Assembly: GCA_963746465.1 (NCBI GenBank)
Contig: CAVVAY010000013.1
Location: 62,001 to 126,000 of the forward strand
Source of the DNA: CAVVAY01 sp963746465
Lineage (GTDB): Bacteria > Actinomycetota > Actinomycetes > JACCUZ01
Length of the DNA: 64,000 bases
Direction: 5' to 3'
In this document: one piece after another, positions 8,424 through 17,020 of the stretch
Numbering within the stretch: the first letter of the stretch is position 1
Layout: the number at the start of each line of letters is the position of its first letter
Program-made: the position numbers and the translations under genes
The notes under the pieces: model-generated
Database searches by the model: none
What the model was told of the DNA's origin: nothing
The model's input: the letters and a program-made list of their open reading frames with translations, nothing else

Positions 8424-9148
8424 ACGCCACCGTTGCCCAGCTCACCGCCCGCAGCCTGCTCGGCCGACGCCGTGCCTACCTGCTCCTGGCGCTGTCGCTG
8501 ATCCTGGTGGTGCTCTCCGCCCTGGTCCGGGGTCTCGCCGGTCAGGACACCGACATCACCGTCGGCATCCTCGGTGGCTTCGCGCTGGCCACGATCGTGC
8601 CGCTGCTCGGTCTGATCGCCGGAACCGGTTCGATCGGGCCGGAGATCGACGACGGGTCGATCGTCTACCTGCTGTCCAAGCCGCTGAGCCGGTTCTCGAT
8701 CGTGCTGACCAAGGCGGTGGTGGCGGTCGCCGTCATCACGGTGTTCGGGTCGGTCAGCGTGCTGATCGCGGGCCTGGTCCTGAACGGGACGTCGGACAAC
8801 CTGGCGATCGGCTATGCGGTGGGCGCGCTGGTCGCCGGCATCGCCTACGGCACGTTCTTCCTGATGCTCGCGGTGCTGACCCGCCATGCGGTCGTGGTCG
8901 GGCTCCTCTACGCGCTGATCTGGGAGACGCTGGTCGGCAGCTACGTGCCCGGCGCGCAGACGCTGAGCATCCAGCAGTGGTCGCTCGCGATCACCGAGAA
9001 GGTCGTCGGCTCGGACGCCGAGCGGCTGGACGTCATCTCGGCCGTCAGCCTCGGCGCGGCGGTCCCGCTGCTGCTGGTCGTCATCATCGGGTCCACGTGG
9101 TACGCCGGCTGGCGGCTGCGAACTCTGCGGCTCACCAGCGACGAGTGA
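8420..9148 (+). CDS. ABC-2 transporter permease (second pair)
   Basis: 242 aa with about six membrane helices and short loops. The loop GPEIDDGSIVYLLSKPLSR after helix 2 matches the position and chemistry of the coupling loop in the first permease (RDLRFRVVSLYFSRPLER), so the two are distant paralogues. It is the last gene of the ABC-2 operon and converges on the flavin-binding gene 5 bp downstream. Confidence 0.9.
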   Translation: MNATVAQLTARSLLGRRRAYLLLALSLILVVLSALVRGLAGQDTDITVGILGGFALATIVPLLGLIAGTGSIGPEIDDGSIVYLLSKPLSRFSIVLTKAVVAVAVITVFGSVSVLIAGLVLNGTSDNLAIGYAVGALVAGIAYGTFFLMLAVLTRHAVVVGLLYALIWETLVGSYVPGAQTLSIQQWSLAITEKVVGSDAERLDVISAVSLGAAVPLLLVVIIGSTWYAGWRLRTLRLTSDE

Positions 9149-9152
9149 GAGG

Positions 9153-9677
9153 TCAGAAGCGCCAACGGGTGGCCCCGCCCGGGGTGGCGGCGAGCACCAC
9201 CGTCGCCTGCCGCGGGGTCAGCCGGTAGACCCGCCACGGCGGCGGCCCGGCGGACGGTGCGCTGTACTCCGCGGTCAGGGCGGTTCCGGAACTGTCGACC
9301 CGGCACGGCCACCCTCCCGCGGCCCACCGTTGCGCCATCTCCGCCACGACGTCCGCCTCGTCCACCGCAGCGGCATCGCCTTCCACCGCGAGGTCGAACT
9401 CCGCGGTGGACACACCCAGCGTGCACCGGGGGTCCCTCGCCAGGTTCCGCCCCTTGCGCGTCGTCTCCCCGGTCGTGAAGTAGAAGAGCCCGGCCACCCA
9501 CTGCGGGCCGAGGCCGGTCAGGTGGGGACTGCCGTCCGGGTTGGTGGTCGCCAGCCAGCTCCGGTGGTCGGGAGCGTCCGTCCCGGCCAGCCCCTCCGGC
9601 CCTGCAAGCCGGCTCTCGACCCGCTGCCAGTCGACCAACGGCAGCCCGTACAGCTCGGCGAGGTTCGTGGCGTCCAT
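9153..9677 (-). CDS. Pyridoxamine 5'-phosphate oxidase-like split-barrel protein
   Basis: 174 aa from the ATG at 9677; upstream in-frame codons are not protein-like. The split beta-barrel shows in SWLATTNPDGSPHLTGLGPQW, LFYFTTGETTRKGRNLARDP and a CTLGVSTAEFDLAVEGDA strand pair. This is the FMN/F420-binding PNPOx-like superfamily, in its general stress or F420-dependent reductase branch. KGRNLARDPR is the helix that usually contacts the cofactor phosphate. The exact cofactor and substrate are not determinable. It is divergent from the GH31 gene with 52 bp between. Confidence 0.82.
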   Translation of the reverse strand: MDATNLAELYGLPLVDWQRVESRLAGPEGLAGTDAPDHRSWLATTNPDGSPHLTGLGPQWVAGLFYFTTGETTRKGRNLARDPRCTLGVSTAEFDLAVEGDAAAVDEADVVAEMAQRWAAGGWPCRVDSSGTALTAEYSAPSAGPPPWRVYRLTPRQATVVLAATPGGATRWRF

Positions 9678-9729
9678 GCCCCAGCGAAGCACACTCCCGC
9701 GGTCTTGACAGCGTCCGGTAACAGGTGAA

Positions 9730-11826
9730 ATGTGCCGATTCGTGGATGTAAGACGACCGCTGGGTCTCCTCGCCGCCCTCGCCGCCCTGGCGGCGCTCCT
9801 GCTCACCGGACTGGTCAGCGGCCCGGTCGGCAATGCTGCCGCGCGCCCGAACGTGACCTACCGGGACAGCGGCGGGGTCATCTCCCTCGAGGTGCGGGCC
9901 GGGTCGGGGGCACCGGGGTACACGATCAAGGTCGACCGCGCGCCGTTCGGCATCGCCACCTGGCGCAACGGGAAGCGCGTGCTGGCGACCGAGTCGAGCA
10001 CTCCCGCTGCGCTCGAGATCCGCACGGCCGCCGGCTGGGCTGGCACCACCACGGTGCGGCGCGCGCAGTGGCAGGACGGCGTGCTCGACCTGACCGTCGA
10101 GACCACCCAGGCGGCCGAGCCGGCGCACGTCCGGCTGACCCCGACCGCTGATCGCTATGCACTGCGCCTGTCCGCGGCGGGCGCCAGCCCTGTGCTCAGC
10201 ACCCGGGTGAACTACGACATGGCGTCCGCGGGCCACTGGTACGGCCACGGCGAGGCGCAGACCGACGACGGCGCGCCGTACACCGCACAACCCTGGCCGC
10301 TCGACGAGTCCCCGATCGAGGACGAGCTCTTCGGACCGGCCTCCTACCTCATGATCGACCCGTTCTGGTTCACCCAGTCCGCAGCCGGGCTCTGGTTCGA
10401 CACGCGTGACGTGATGGCTGTCTCGCTGGGCAGCCGGCAGGCGGGCACGGCAGCGCTCGAGGTCCAGGACAGCGACAGCTCGACGCACACCGTCTTCGTG
10501 GAAGGCACACCTCACGCGGTCTACCAGGACTACGCGGGCATCACCGGCGGCCCGGACAAGAGCGACGCAACGCCGACGCAGTACCGGATGCCGCTCTGGA
10601 ACAGCTGGGCCCAGTTCTACACCAGCGTCTCGCAGGACAAGCTGCTCGAGTACGCCCGCGGGCTGAAGGCGGCGGGAGTGCCTGGTCACACGATCCAGGT
10701 CGACGACGGCTGGATGTCCCACTACGGCGACTTCACGTTCAACGACAAGTTCCCGGCGCCCGCGGAGATGTCGAAGGCGATCCACGACCTCGGCTACGAC
10801 ATGGGCCTCTGGGTGACGCTCTGGATCAACAACGACGCGGACAACTACGCGTTCGCCCGTGACCACGGGTACCTGCTGCGCAGCAAGGAGGACCCGGCGC
10901 AGCCGTGCCAGGTCTCCTGGTGGAACGGCACGGCGGGCATCGTCGACCTGGCGAACCCGGATGCGCGGGCCTGGTTCGGTCAGCAGCTTCGAGACCTGGA
11001 GAGCCGGTTCGACGTCGACGGCTTCAAGTTCGACACCCGGTTCTTCGACGAGCGGTGCGCGCCCTACCCCGGCCATGAGCCGCTCGACTACCTCGACCTC
11101 GGCGCCACGTTCGCCGACGAGTTCGACCAGCAGGGCGCCGGCGTCCGCATCCACTGGACCGGGTCCCAGCGCTACGGGTTCGTGATCCGCCAGGTCGACA
11201 AGGGCACGGACTGGGGGTCGTTGCAGGCGGCCGTCGCCCAGGACCTCGCCATCAGCTCGATCGGCTACCCCTTCGTCGAGACCGACATGATCGGCGGGTC
11301 ACTGGGCGGGCCGACCCCGAGCAAGCGGCTGCTCGTGCGTTGGGCGCAGGCTGCCTCGCTGATGCCGCTGATGTACTCCTCGACCTCTCCGGTCGGGCGC
11401 ACCGACCCCTCCACCGGGGAGCTCGAGGACTACGACCAGGAGACCATCGACCTCTACACGCGGGCAGTGCAGCGACACGAAGATCTGACGCCGTACATCC
11501 GCGACCAGGTCCAGCGCGCGATCGCGAGCGGTGAACCGATCATGAAGCCGCTGTTCTTCGAGTTCCCTGGGGACGACGCCGGCTACAGCATCGACGACGA
11601 ATGGCTGCTCGGCGACTCGTTGCTCGCCGCGCCGCTGGTCACCGACGCGCAGAGCCGCCGCGTGCACATCCCACCGGGCCGGTGGTTCGACGTGACCCGG
11701 TCACGGGTGGTGGTGGGGCCGACGACCCTGCCGCGCTACTCGGCCGGCCTGGGCGAGACGCCGGTGTTCGTCCGGCTCGGCCGGCCCGACACGGGTGCCC
11801 TGATGCACGCCGTCGCTCACTGGTAG
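9730..11826 (+). CDS. Secreted glycoside hydrolase family 31 (MYORG-like)
   Basis: 698 aa. A signal peptide (about residues 8-38, hydrophobic LAALAALAALLLTG core, Ala-rich cleavage site NAAA) marks it as exported. The catalytic barrel carries GFKFDTRFF, with D435 the expected GH31 nucleophile, and FVETDMIGG, with D519 the probable acid/base. The N-terminal GHWYGHGEAQ motif and the IQVDDGWM strand resemble the MYORG/NET37 branch of GH31, for which alpha-galactosidase activity is known in mammals. Family assignment is secure, substrate is not. The ATG at 9730 has a weak AGGTG just upstream; a GTG at 9742 is an alternative. It probably forms an operon with the GH20 gene 29 bp downstream. Confidence 0.87.
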   Translation: MCRFVDVRRPLGLLAALAALAALLLTGLVSGPVGNAAARPNVTYRDSGGVISLEVRAGSGAPGYTIKVDRAPFGIATWRNGKRVLATESSTPAALEIRTAAGWAGTTTVRRAQWQDGVLDLTVETTQAAEPAHVRLTPTADRYALRLSAAGASPVLSTRVNYDMASAGHWYGHGEAQTDDGAPYTAQPWPLDESPIEDELFGPASYLMIDPFWFTQSAAGLWFDTRDVMAVSLGSRQAGTAALEVQDSDSSTHTVFVEGTPHAVYQDYAGITGGPDKSDATPTQYRMPLWNSWAQFYTSVSQDKLLEYARGLKAAGVPGHTIQVDDGWMSHYGDFTFNDKFPAPAEMSKAIHDLGYDMGLWVTLWINNDADNYAFARDHGYLLRSKEDPAQPCQVSWWNGTAGIVDLANPDARAWFGQQLRDLESRFDVDGFKFDTRFFDERCAPYPGHEPLDYLDLGATFADEFDQQGAGVRIHWTGSQRYGFVIRQVDKGTDWGSLQAAVAQDLAISSIGYPFVETDMIGGSLGGPTPSKRLLVRWAQAASLMPLMYSSTSPVGRTDPSTGELEDYDQETIDLYTRAVQRHEDLTPYIRDQVQRAIASGEPIMKPLFFEFPGDDAGYSIDDEWLLGDSLLAAPLVTDAQSRRVHIPPGRWFDVTRSRVVVGPTTLPRYSAGLGETPVFVRLGRPDTGALMHAVAHW

Positions 11827-11855
11827 GACACAACACGGACCAACGGAGGTCTGCC

Positions 11856-13442
11856 GTGAACTCATCACCTGTCCACCCCGGACTGCGCGGTCGGGCTGTC
11901 GCGGCCCTCGCCGTGCTGGCCCTGACGGCTACCCTCACCGGCATGTCCACGGCCGGTGCCGCAGGTGCGGCGACGACGACTGGCGTGGTGCCGAAGCCGG
12001 TCTCGGTCGACGCACGGCCCGGCGCGCCGTTCACGCTGACCCCTGCCTCGCGAATCCTGGTGCCGTCACGCTCGGCGGCGGCGGAGTCTGCCGCGACGGC
12101 GCTGGCCGCAGTCCTGCGCCCCTCGACCGGGTACCCGCTGCCCATCGTCGCCGACGACCGGTCCGCTGGCCACGACGTTCGGCTCGAGGTCGGTGGCGCC
12201 CGAGGCCTCGGTGCGGAGGGGTACCGGCTCAAGGTCGCCGCCGGTGAGGTGGTCCTGACCGGCCGGAACGCTGCCGGGCTCTTCTACGCCGTGCAGACCC
12301 TGCGGCAGCTGCTGCCGCCACGCGTGGAGGCGAGCACCGTCCAGGACGGTCCGTGGACCATCGCCGGCGTGCGGATCACCGACCACCCTCGATTCGCCTG
12401 GCGCGGGGCGATGCTCGACGTGGCGCGGCACTTCTTCAGCGTCGCTGAGGTCGAGCGCTACATCGACCTGCTCGCGATGTACAAGGTCAACGTGCTGCAC
12501 CTGCACCTCGCCGACGACCAGGGCTGGCGGATCGAGATCGACAGCTGGCCCCGGCTGGCCACCCACGGCGGCAGCACGGAGGTCGGCGGCGGCCCGGGTG
12601 GCTACTACACCAAGGAGCAGTACGCCGCGCTGGTGCGGTACGCCCAGGACCGGCACATCATGGTGGTGCCCGAGATCGACATGCCGGGCCACACGAACGC
12701 CGCCCTCGCGTCGTACGCCGAGCTGAACTGCGACGGCGTCGCACCGCCGCTGTACACCGGCACCAGCGTCGGATTCAGCTCGCTGTGCATCGACAAGGAG
12801 ATCACCTACCAGTTCGTGGACGACGTGGTGCGTGAGCTCGCCGCCATGACACCTGGGCCGTACATCCACATCGGGGGCGACGAGGCGCACAGCACGCCGC
12901 ACGACGACTACGTGCGGTTCGTCAACCGGGTCGCGGGGATCGTCGGCAGCCATGGCAAGCGGATGCTCGGCTGGGAGGAGATCTCCGGCGCGGAGGTGCC
13001 GTCGAGCTCGGTGGCCCAGTTCTGGGACACCCCTGCGGAGGCGAGGGCAGCGGCCAGCAAGGGGATGGAGGTCGTGATGTCCCCGGCCCAGAAGGCCTAC
13101 CTCGACATGAAGTACGACAAGGACACGCCGCTCGGTCTGTCCTGGGCCGGCTTCACCAACGTCCAGGACTCGTACGAGTGGGACCCTGCCACCTTCGTCC
13201 CGGGGATGCCGGAGCAGTCGGTCCTCGGTCCGGAGGCACCGCTGTGGAGCGAGACCCTCGAGGACATCGACGACGTCGAGTTCATGGCGTTCCCGCGGAT
13301 GGCCGGCATCGCCGAGATCGGCTGGTCACCGGCCACCGGCAGGTCCTGGCAGGAGTACCGGCCACGCCTCGCGCAGCAAGGGCCGCGCTGGGACGTGATG
13401 TCGGTGAACTACTACCGCTCCCCCGAGGTGGCATGGCCGTAG
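11856..13442 (+). CDS. Secreted GH20 beta-N-acetylhexosaminidase
   Basis: 528 aa, starting at a GTG with a good GGAGG 6 nt upstream. A signal peptide (residues 1 to about 39, ending AAGAA) is followed by the GH20b domain (about 44-170) and the catalytic GH20 barrel (about 175-520). The barrel shows WRGAMLDVARHFF, HLHLADDQGWRIEI, VPEIDMPGH and the active-site HIGGDEAH (338-345), where D342 and E343 form the substrate-assisted catalytic pair. It removes terminal GlcNAc or GalNAc from chitin, peptidoglycan or glycans outside the cell. With the GH31 upstream it suggests joint trimming of a complex glycan. Confidence 0.93.
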   Translation: MNSSPVHPGLRGRAVAALAVLALTATLTGMSTAGAAGAATTTGVVPKPVSVDARPGAPFTLTPASRILVPSRSAAAESAATALAAVLRPSTGYPLPIVADDRSAGHDVRLEVGGARGLGAEGYRLKVAAGEVVLTGRNAAGLFYAVQTLRQLLPPRVEASTVQDGPWTIAGVRITDHPRFAWRGAMLDVARHFFSVAEVERYIDLLAMYKVNVLHLHLADDQGWRIEIDSWPRLATHGGSTEVGGGPGGYYTKEQYAALVRYAQDRHIMVVPEIDMPGHTNAALASYAELNCDGVAPPLYTGTSVGFSSLCIDKEITYQFVDDVVRELAAMTPGPYIHIGGDEAHSTPHDDYVRFVNRVAGIVGSHGKRMLGWEEISGAEVPSSSVAQFWDTPAEARAAASKGMEVVMSPAQKAYLDMKYDKDTPLGLSWAGFTNVQDSYEWDPATFVPGMPEQSVLGPEAPLWSETLEDIDDVEFMAFPRMAGIAEIGWSPATGRSWQEYRPRLAQQGPRWDVMSVNYYRSPEVAWP

Positions 13443-13450
13443 CCGGCGAG

Positions 13451-13537
13451 TCAGGAGACTGCGGCCTTCACCAGCTTGACGACGGTCTTCTCCACCGCCG
13501 GGCTCCACTTCTTCAGCGCGTACGACACCGGTGTCAC
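13451..13537 (-). CDS. Possible 28-aa amphipathic peptide coupled to the M15 peptidase
   Basis: A GTG at 13537 overlaps the stop codon of the M15 peptidase gene in a GTGA arrangement and opens a 28-codon frame. The peptide is basic and amphipathic: VSYALKKWSPAVEKTVVKLV. The overlap geometry is the same as for annotated coupled genes in this window. It could also be chance, since the frame is short and there is no separate ribosome-binding site. Confidence 0.3.
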   Translation of the reverse strand: MTPVSYALKKWSPAVEKTVVKLVKAAVS

Positions 13538-14157
13538 CGCCGCATCCGGGGGTCCTGCGTCGGGTCGGGGTACCTGGCCGGGCAACCGTCTTCCCTCGCG
13601 TCCGGGCGCAGCTCGTAGTGCCAGGGCTCGTTGCTGTAGATCTGGCAGAGCCCGTACTCGGCGCCGTGGTCGGACAGCCACTCCGTGGCGTCCGAGGGCC
13701 CGAGGTCGACGGCGTCCCCTGACACGTGCGGAGACGTCTCAGCGGTGGCCACCCAGCGGGCCGCTTCCTCCTTCGAGCCGTACCGGGCGATCGCCTCACG
13801 AAGTAGTCGCCTCTGGTGCTGCGCCGAGCGCCAGCCACTGTTCACGGAGAGCACGACGCCGGCGTCTGCGGCGGCGTCAGTCGCGGCTTGGCGGAGAGCG
13901 CGCAGCAGCCTCGGGTCGAGGTTGGCCACGGCCGGATCCAGATCGTCGAAGACCGTCACGACGTGGGAAACGGATCCAGCGCCAGGCGGCAACGGCGGCC
14001 GGTTCTCGAGCACCGACAAGGGGGACGATGATGCCAGTGACTGGCGAGCCGCGAGGACGCCGACAAGCGTCGCGACGACAACAAGGACAGCGAGGAAGGG
14101 CGATCGGGGACGAGCGAGTGGTCGAGCTGGTGCGCCGGGAGACATGCTTGCAGTCAA
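13534..14157 (-). CDS. Membrane-anchored M15 D-Ala-D-Ala carboxypeptidase (VanY-like)
   Basis: 207 aa. One N-terminal helix (about residues 19-37, FLAVLVVVATLVGVL) anchors or exports it. The M15 core has NSGWRSAQHQRRLL, the zinc-site motif SPHVSGDAVDL (His and Asp ligands) and EPWHYEL (catalytic Glu plus third His ligand). The family cleaves the terminal D-Ala of muropeptides. It is divergent from a VanR/VanS-like two-component system with direct repeats in the shared promoter, so its expression is probably set by that system. No vanH, vanA or vanX genes are present, so this is cell-wall remodelling rather than a complete glycopeptide-resistance cluster. Confidence 0.85.
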   Translation of the reverse strand: MTASMSPGAPARPLARPRSPFLAVLVVVATLVGVLAARQSLASSSPLSVLENRPPLPPGAGSVSHVVTVFDDLDPAVANLDPRLLRALRQAATDAAADAGVVLSVNSGWRSAQHQRRLLREAIARYGSKEEAARWVATAETSPHVSGDAVDLGPSDATEWLSDHGAEYGLCQIYSNEPWHYELRPDAREDGCPARYPDPTQDPRMRR

Positions 14158-14178
14158 GGCGGCATGACGTTGCCGGTC

Positions 14179-14225
14179 CGTATGGCGTTTCCGATATGCC
14201 GCCGATATGCGCGGACTCGTAGCAT
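14179..14225. promoter_or_regulatory. Direct repeats and -10 in the divergent M15/two-component promoter
   Basis: CCGATATGC occurs at 14191-14199 and again at 14202-14210, 11 bp apart. CCGTATGGC at 14179-14187 is a degenerate third copy, 12 bp before the first. Direct repeats one helical turn apart are how OmpR/PhoB-family regulators bind. A TAGCAT -10 hexamer (14220-14225) for the response-regulator gene follows, so the repeats sit over the -35 region, as expected for an activator. Confidence 0.5.
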
Positions 14226-14234
14226 CGAGGGTCT

Positions 14235-14930
14235 ATGCGCGTGCTGATCGTCGAGGACGAGCCCTTCATGGCTGAGGCGATCCGCGATGGGCTGCGCCTG
14301 GAAGCGATCGCCGCCGACATCGCCGCTGACGGTGACACGGCGCTGGAGCTGCTGAGCATCAACACCTACGACATCGCCGTCCTCGACCGCGACATACCCG
14401 GCCCCTCCGGAGACGAGATCGCACAACGCATCGTCGCCTCAGGCGGCGATATGCCGATCCTGATGCTCACCGCGGCCGACCGGATCGACGACAAGGCTTC
14501 CGGGTTCGAGCTCGGCGCCGACGACTACCTCACGAAGCCTTTCGACCTTCGAGAGCTCGTGCTCAGGCTCAGAGCACTCGATCGCAGGCGCGCGCACAAC
14601 AGGCCCCCGGTGCGGGAGATAGCTGGCCTTCGGCTCGATCCGTTCCGCCGCGAGGTCTACCGCGACGGCCGTTACGTCGCTCTCACCCGGAAGCAGTTCG
14701 CAGTGCTCGAGGTCCTCGTCGCCGCCGAAGGCGGTGTGATCAGCGCCGAGGACCTGCTGGAACGGGCCTGGGACGAGAACGCCGACCCGTTCACCAACGC
14801 CGTACGCATCACGGTCTCGGCACTGCGCAAACGGCTCGGCGAACCCCGGATCATCGCCACCGTGGCCGGCGTCGGCTACCGCATCGACCCGGCACCCGGC
14901 ACGGGAGGCGAGGGAGCGAACCGTGGATAG
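14235..14930 (+). CDS. OmpR/VanR-type response regulator
   Basis: 231 aa. The receiver domain (1 to about 115) has acidic residues in VEDEP, the phosphoacceptor Asp in IAVLDRDIPG, and the conserved Lys in YLTKPFDL. The C-terminal winged helix (about 130-225) has LTRKQFAVLEVLVAAEGGVIS, FTNAVRITVSALRKRLG and the final VAGVGYRID. Its end overlaps the kinase gene by 8 bp. It is likely autoregulated and controls the divergent M15 peptidase through the direct repeats in the 77-bp gap. It is similar in layout to VanR, but the signal is unknown. Confidence 0.93.
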   Translation: MRVLIVEDEPFMAEAIRDGLRLEAIAADIAADGDTALELLSINTYDIAVLDRDIPGPSGDEIAQRIVASGGDMPILMLTAADRIDDKASGFELGADDYLTKPFDLRELVLRLRALDRRRAHNRPPVREIAGLRLDPFRREVYRDGRYVALTRKQFAVLEVLVAAEGGVISAEDLLERAWDENADPFTNAVRITVSALRKRLGEPRIIATVAGVGYRIDPAPGTGGEGANRG

Positions 14931-16041
14931 ACGCCCCGGTATGAGCGTTCGCCTCAAGCTCACCCTCAGCTACGCCGGCTTCCTCCTGGTCGCCGGCACG
15001 TTGATGCTCGCCGCCGCATGGCTCGCCGGGCAGCCCGGGAACTCCTTCGACTCCCTGCTCCGATACGTACCGGACGGCGTGATCAGCACCCTCGGTGGCC
15101 TCGTGCCCGGGAACAACTCCTTCCTCCTGCGTGCCTTCGCTCCCGCCGCGGCCATCGTGCTGGCGTTCCTGCTGGTGTTCGGTCTCCTGGGCGGGTGGCT
15201 TCTCGCCGGCCGGATGCTCGCCCCGTTGACCCGCATCACCGACGCCACCCGGGTGGCCGCAAACGGATCGCTCTCCCACCGGATCCGGCTACCCGGCCGC
15301 AGAGATGAGTTCCGCGAGCTCGCGGACGGGTTCGACACGATGCTCGCGCGGCTCGAAGCACACGTCGCCGAGCAGCGCAGATTCGCCGCCAACGCCTCGC
15401 ACGAGCTGCGCACTCCGCTGGCGATCACGCAGACCCTTCTCGATGTCGCCCGCAACGATCCGCACCGCGACAGCGCCGAGATGGTCGAACGGCTCCACTT
15501 CGTGAACAGCCGGGCGATCGACCTCACGGAGGCATTGCTCCTGCTCAGCCGCGCCGACCAGCGGTCTTTCACCCGGGAGCCCGTCGACCTGTCCCTCGTC
15601 GCAGAGGAAGCCACCGAGACGCTGCTTCCCTTCGCGGAAGAGCATGGTGTCGCCGTCGAGACCTCCGGTGACATGGCGACCGCGACCGTCGGCTCATCCG
15701 CGCTCCTTCTGCAGATGACCACGAACCTCCTGCACAACGCGATCGTCCACAACCTGCCTGGCGGCGGCACGGTGTGGGTCACGACCCGCGCTCAACCCAG
15801 GAGCGTCGTGCTCACCGTCGAGAACACCGGCGAGAAGCTCCCCGCGCAGCTGGTCTCCACCTTCGTCGAGCCGTTCCAGCGCGGTACCGAACGCATCCGC
15901 ACCGGCCACGCCGGCGTCGGCCTCGGCCTGGCGATCGTCAGGAGCATCACCCGAGCACACGACGGAGACCTCACCCTCACGCCCCGTGCGGCTGGAGGGC
16001 TCTGCGTCACCGTTCGGCTACCTGGCGCACCAGCGGCATGA
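14923..16041 (+). CDS. Sensor histidine kinase, partner of the VanR-like regulator
   Basis: 372 aa from a GTG at 14923. Two membrane helices (about residues 13-31 and 70-94) enclose a short extracytoplasmic loop of about 38 residues, followed by HAMP (about 95-145), the HisKA segment RRFAANASHELRTPL with the phospho-His, and a HATPase domain (NLLHNAIVHN N-box, HAGVGLGLAIV G-box). The small loop suggests a membrane or cell-wall signal rather than a large sensory domain. It is translationally coupled to the response regulator and its stop overlaps an ATG of the next gene. Confidence 0.92.
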   Translation: MDRRPGMSVRLKLTLSYAGFLLVAGTLMLAAAWLAGQPGNSFDSLLRYVPDGVISTLGGLVPGNNSFLLRAFAPAAAIVLAFLLVFGLLGGWLLAGRMLAPLTRITDATRVAANGSLSHRIRLPGRRDEFRELADGFDTMLARLEAHVAEQRRFAANASHELRTPLAITQTLLDVARNDPHRDSAEMVERLHFVNSRAIDLTEALLLLSRADQRSFTREPVDLSLVAEEATETLLPFAEEHGVAVETSGDMATATVGSSALLLQMTTNLLHNAIVHNLPGGGTVWVTTRAQPRSVVLTVENTGEKLPAQLVSTFVEPFQRGTERIRTGHAGVGLGLAIVRSITRAHDGDLTLTPRAAGGLCVTVRLPGAPAA

Positions 16042-16049
16042 TCGTCGGC

Positions 16050-16991
16050 ATGACAAAACCGTTCACGTTCCTCGCCGACGCGTTCGACGTGTCGAGCGCC
16101 CGGGAGCTCGGCGAGCGGGCCCGCGCCGCGGAGACGCTCGGCGTGACCACGTTCGTGCTGCCGGACCATCTCGTCGGCCAGCCGGCCCCGGTGCCGTACC
16201 TGGCCACTGTCGCCGCCCTGACCGAGCGCCTCCGGATAAGCGCCTTCGTGCACAACAACGACCTTCGTCATCCCACGGTGCTCGCGCAGGAGCTGGCCAC
16301 CCTGGACGTCCTGTCAGAGGGCCGGCTCGACGTGGCCGTCGGGGCGGGGTGGAACGAGTCCGAGTACGCCGCGATCGGCCTGCCGTTCGACCCGATCCGG
16401 GTCCGGCAGGCTCGGCTGGCCGAGTCGGTGGCAGTCCTCAAGGGCTGCTTCGGCCCGGGCCCGTTCTCGTTCGCCGGTGACCACTACACGATCACCGACT
16501 ACGACGCCCAGCCGAAGCCGGTGCAGCAGCCGCACCCACCGTTCTTCATCGGCGGCGGCGGACGGACCACCCTGGAGCTGGCCGCGCATGAGGCGCAGAT
16601 CGTCGGCCTGGCGCCGCGGATCCGGCGAGGCGGCCGGTCCGACCCGGCGTCGTTCACCTGGGCCGCCACCGAGGAGAAGATCGGCTGGGTCCGGGAGGCG
16701 GCCGGTGACCGGTTCGACGACCTGACGTTCAACGTCTACCCGTCGTTCTGGCCGGTCACCGTCACCGACGACCTCCACGGCGAGGCCGAGAAGGTGATCG
16801 CGAGCATGCAGGAACGCGGCGGGGCGGTGCTCACCGCCCAGGAGGTCATCGACTCGCCGCACATCTTCATCGGCTCCCTCGACCGGTTCGTCGAGAAGTT
16901 CACCGAGCTGCGCGACCGCCTCGGCATCTCGTCGTTCCTGGTCGACCTCCACCACCTCGGTCCGGTGGTCGAGCAGCTCGCCGGCAGCTGA
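16050..16991 (+). CDS. LLM-class F420-dependent oxidoreductase
   Basis: 313 aa from ATG 16050; an ATG at 16038 overlapping the kinase stop would add four residues. The luciferase-like TIM barrel shows VLPDHLVGQP, FVHNNDLRHPTVLAQELATLDVLSEGRLDV, VGAGWNESEYAAIGLPFD and PFFIGGGGR, all hallmarks of the MSMEG_2516-type F420 family. It would use reduced F420 to act on an unknown organic substrate. It is co-directional with the two-component genes but functionally unrelated to them, so it may simply be read through from them. Confidence 0.9.
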   Translation: MTKPFTFLADAFDVSSARELGERARAAETLGVTTFVLPDHLVGQPAPVPYLATVAALTERLRISAFVHNNDLRHPTVLAQELATLDVLSEGRLDVAVGAGWNESEYAAIGLPFDPIRVRQARLAESVAVLKGCFGPGPFSFAGDHYTITDYDAQPKPVQQPHPPFFIGGGGRTTLELAAHEAQIVGLAPRIRRGGRSDPASFTWAATEEKIGWVREAAGDRFDDLTFNVYPSFWPVTVTDDLHGEAEKVIASMQERGGAVLTAQEVIDSPHIFIGSLDRFVEKFTELRDRLGISSFLVDLHHLGPVVEQLAGS

Positions 16992-17020
16992 CGCGCGGGA
17001 ACGAGCGAGTCGTCCCGCGG

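Noticed and set aside
13534..16041. Glycopeptide-resistance (van) cluster
   Set aside because: Only a VanY-like peptidase and a VanR/S-like pair are present. The essential D-Ala-D-Lac genes vanH, vanA and vanX are absent.
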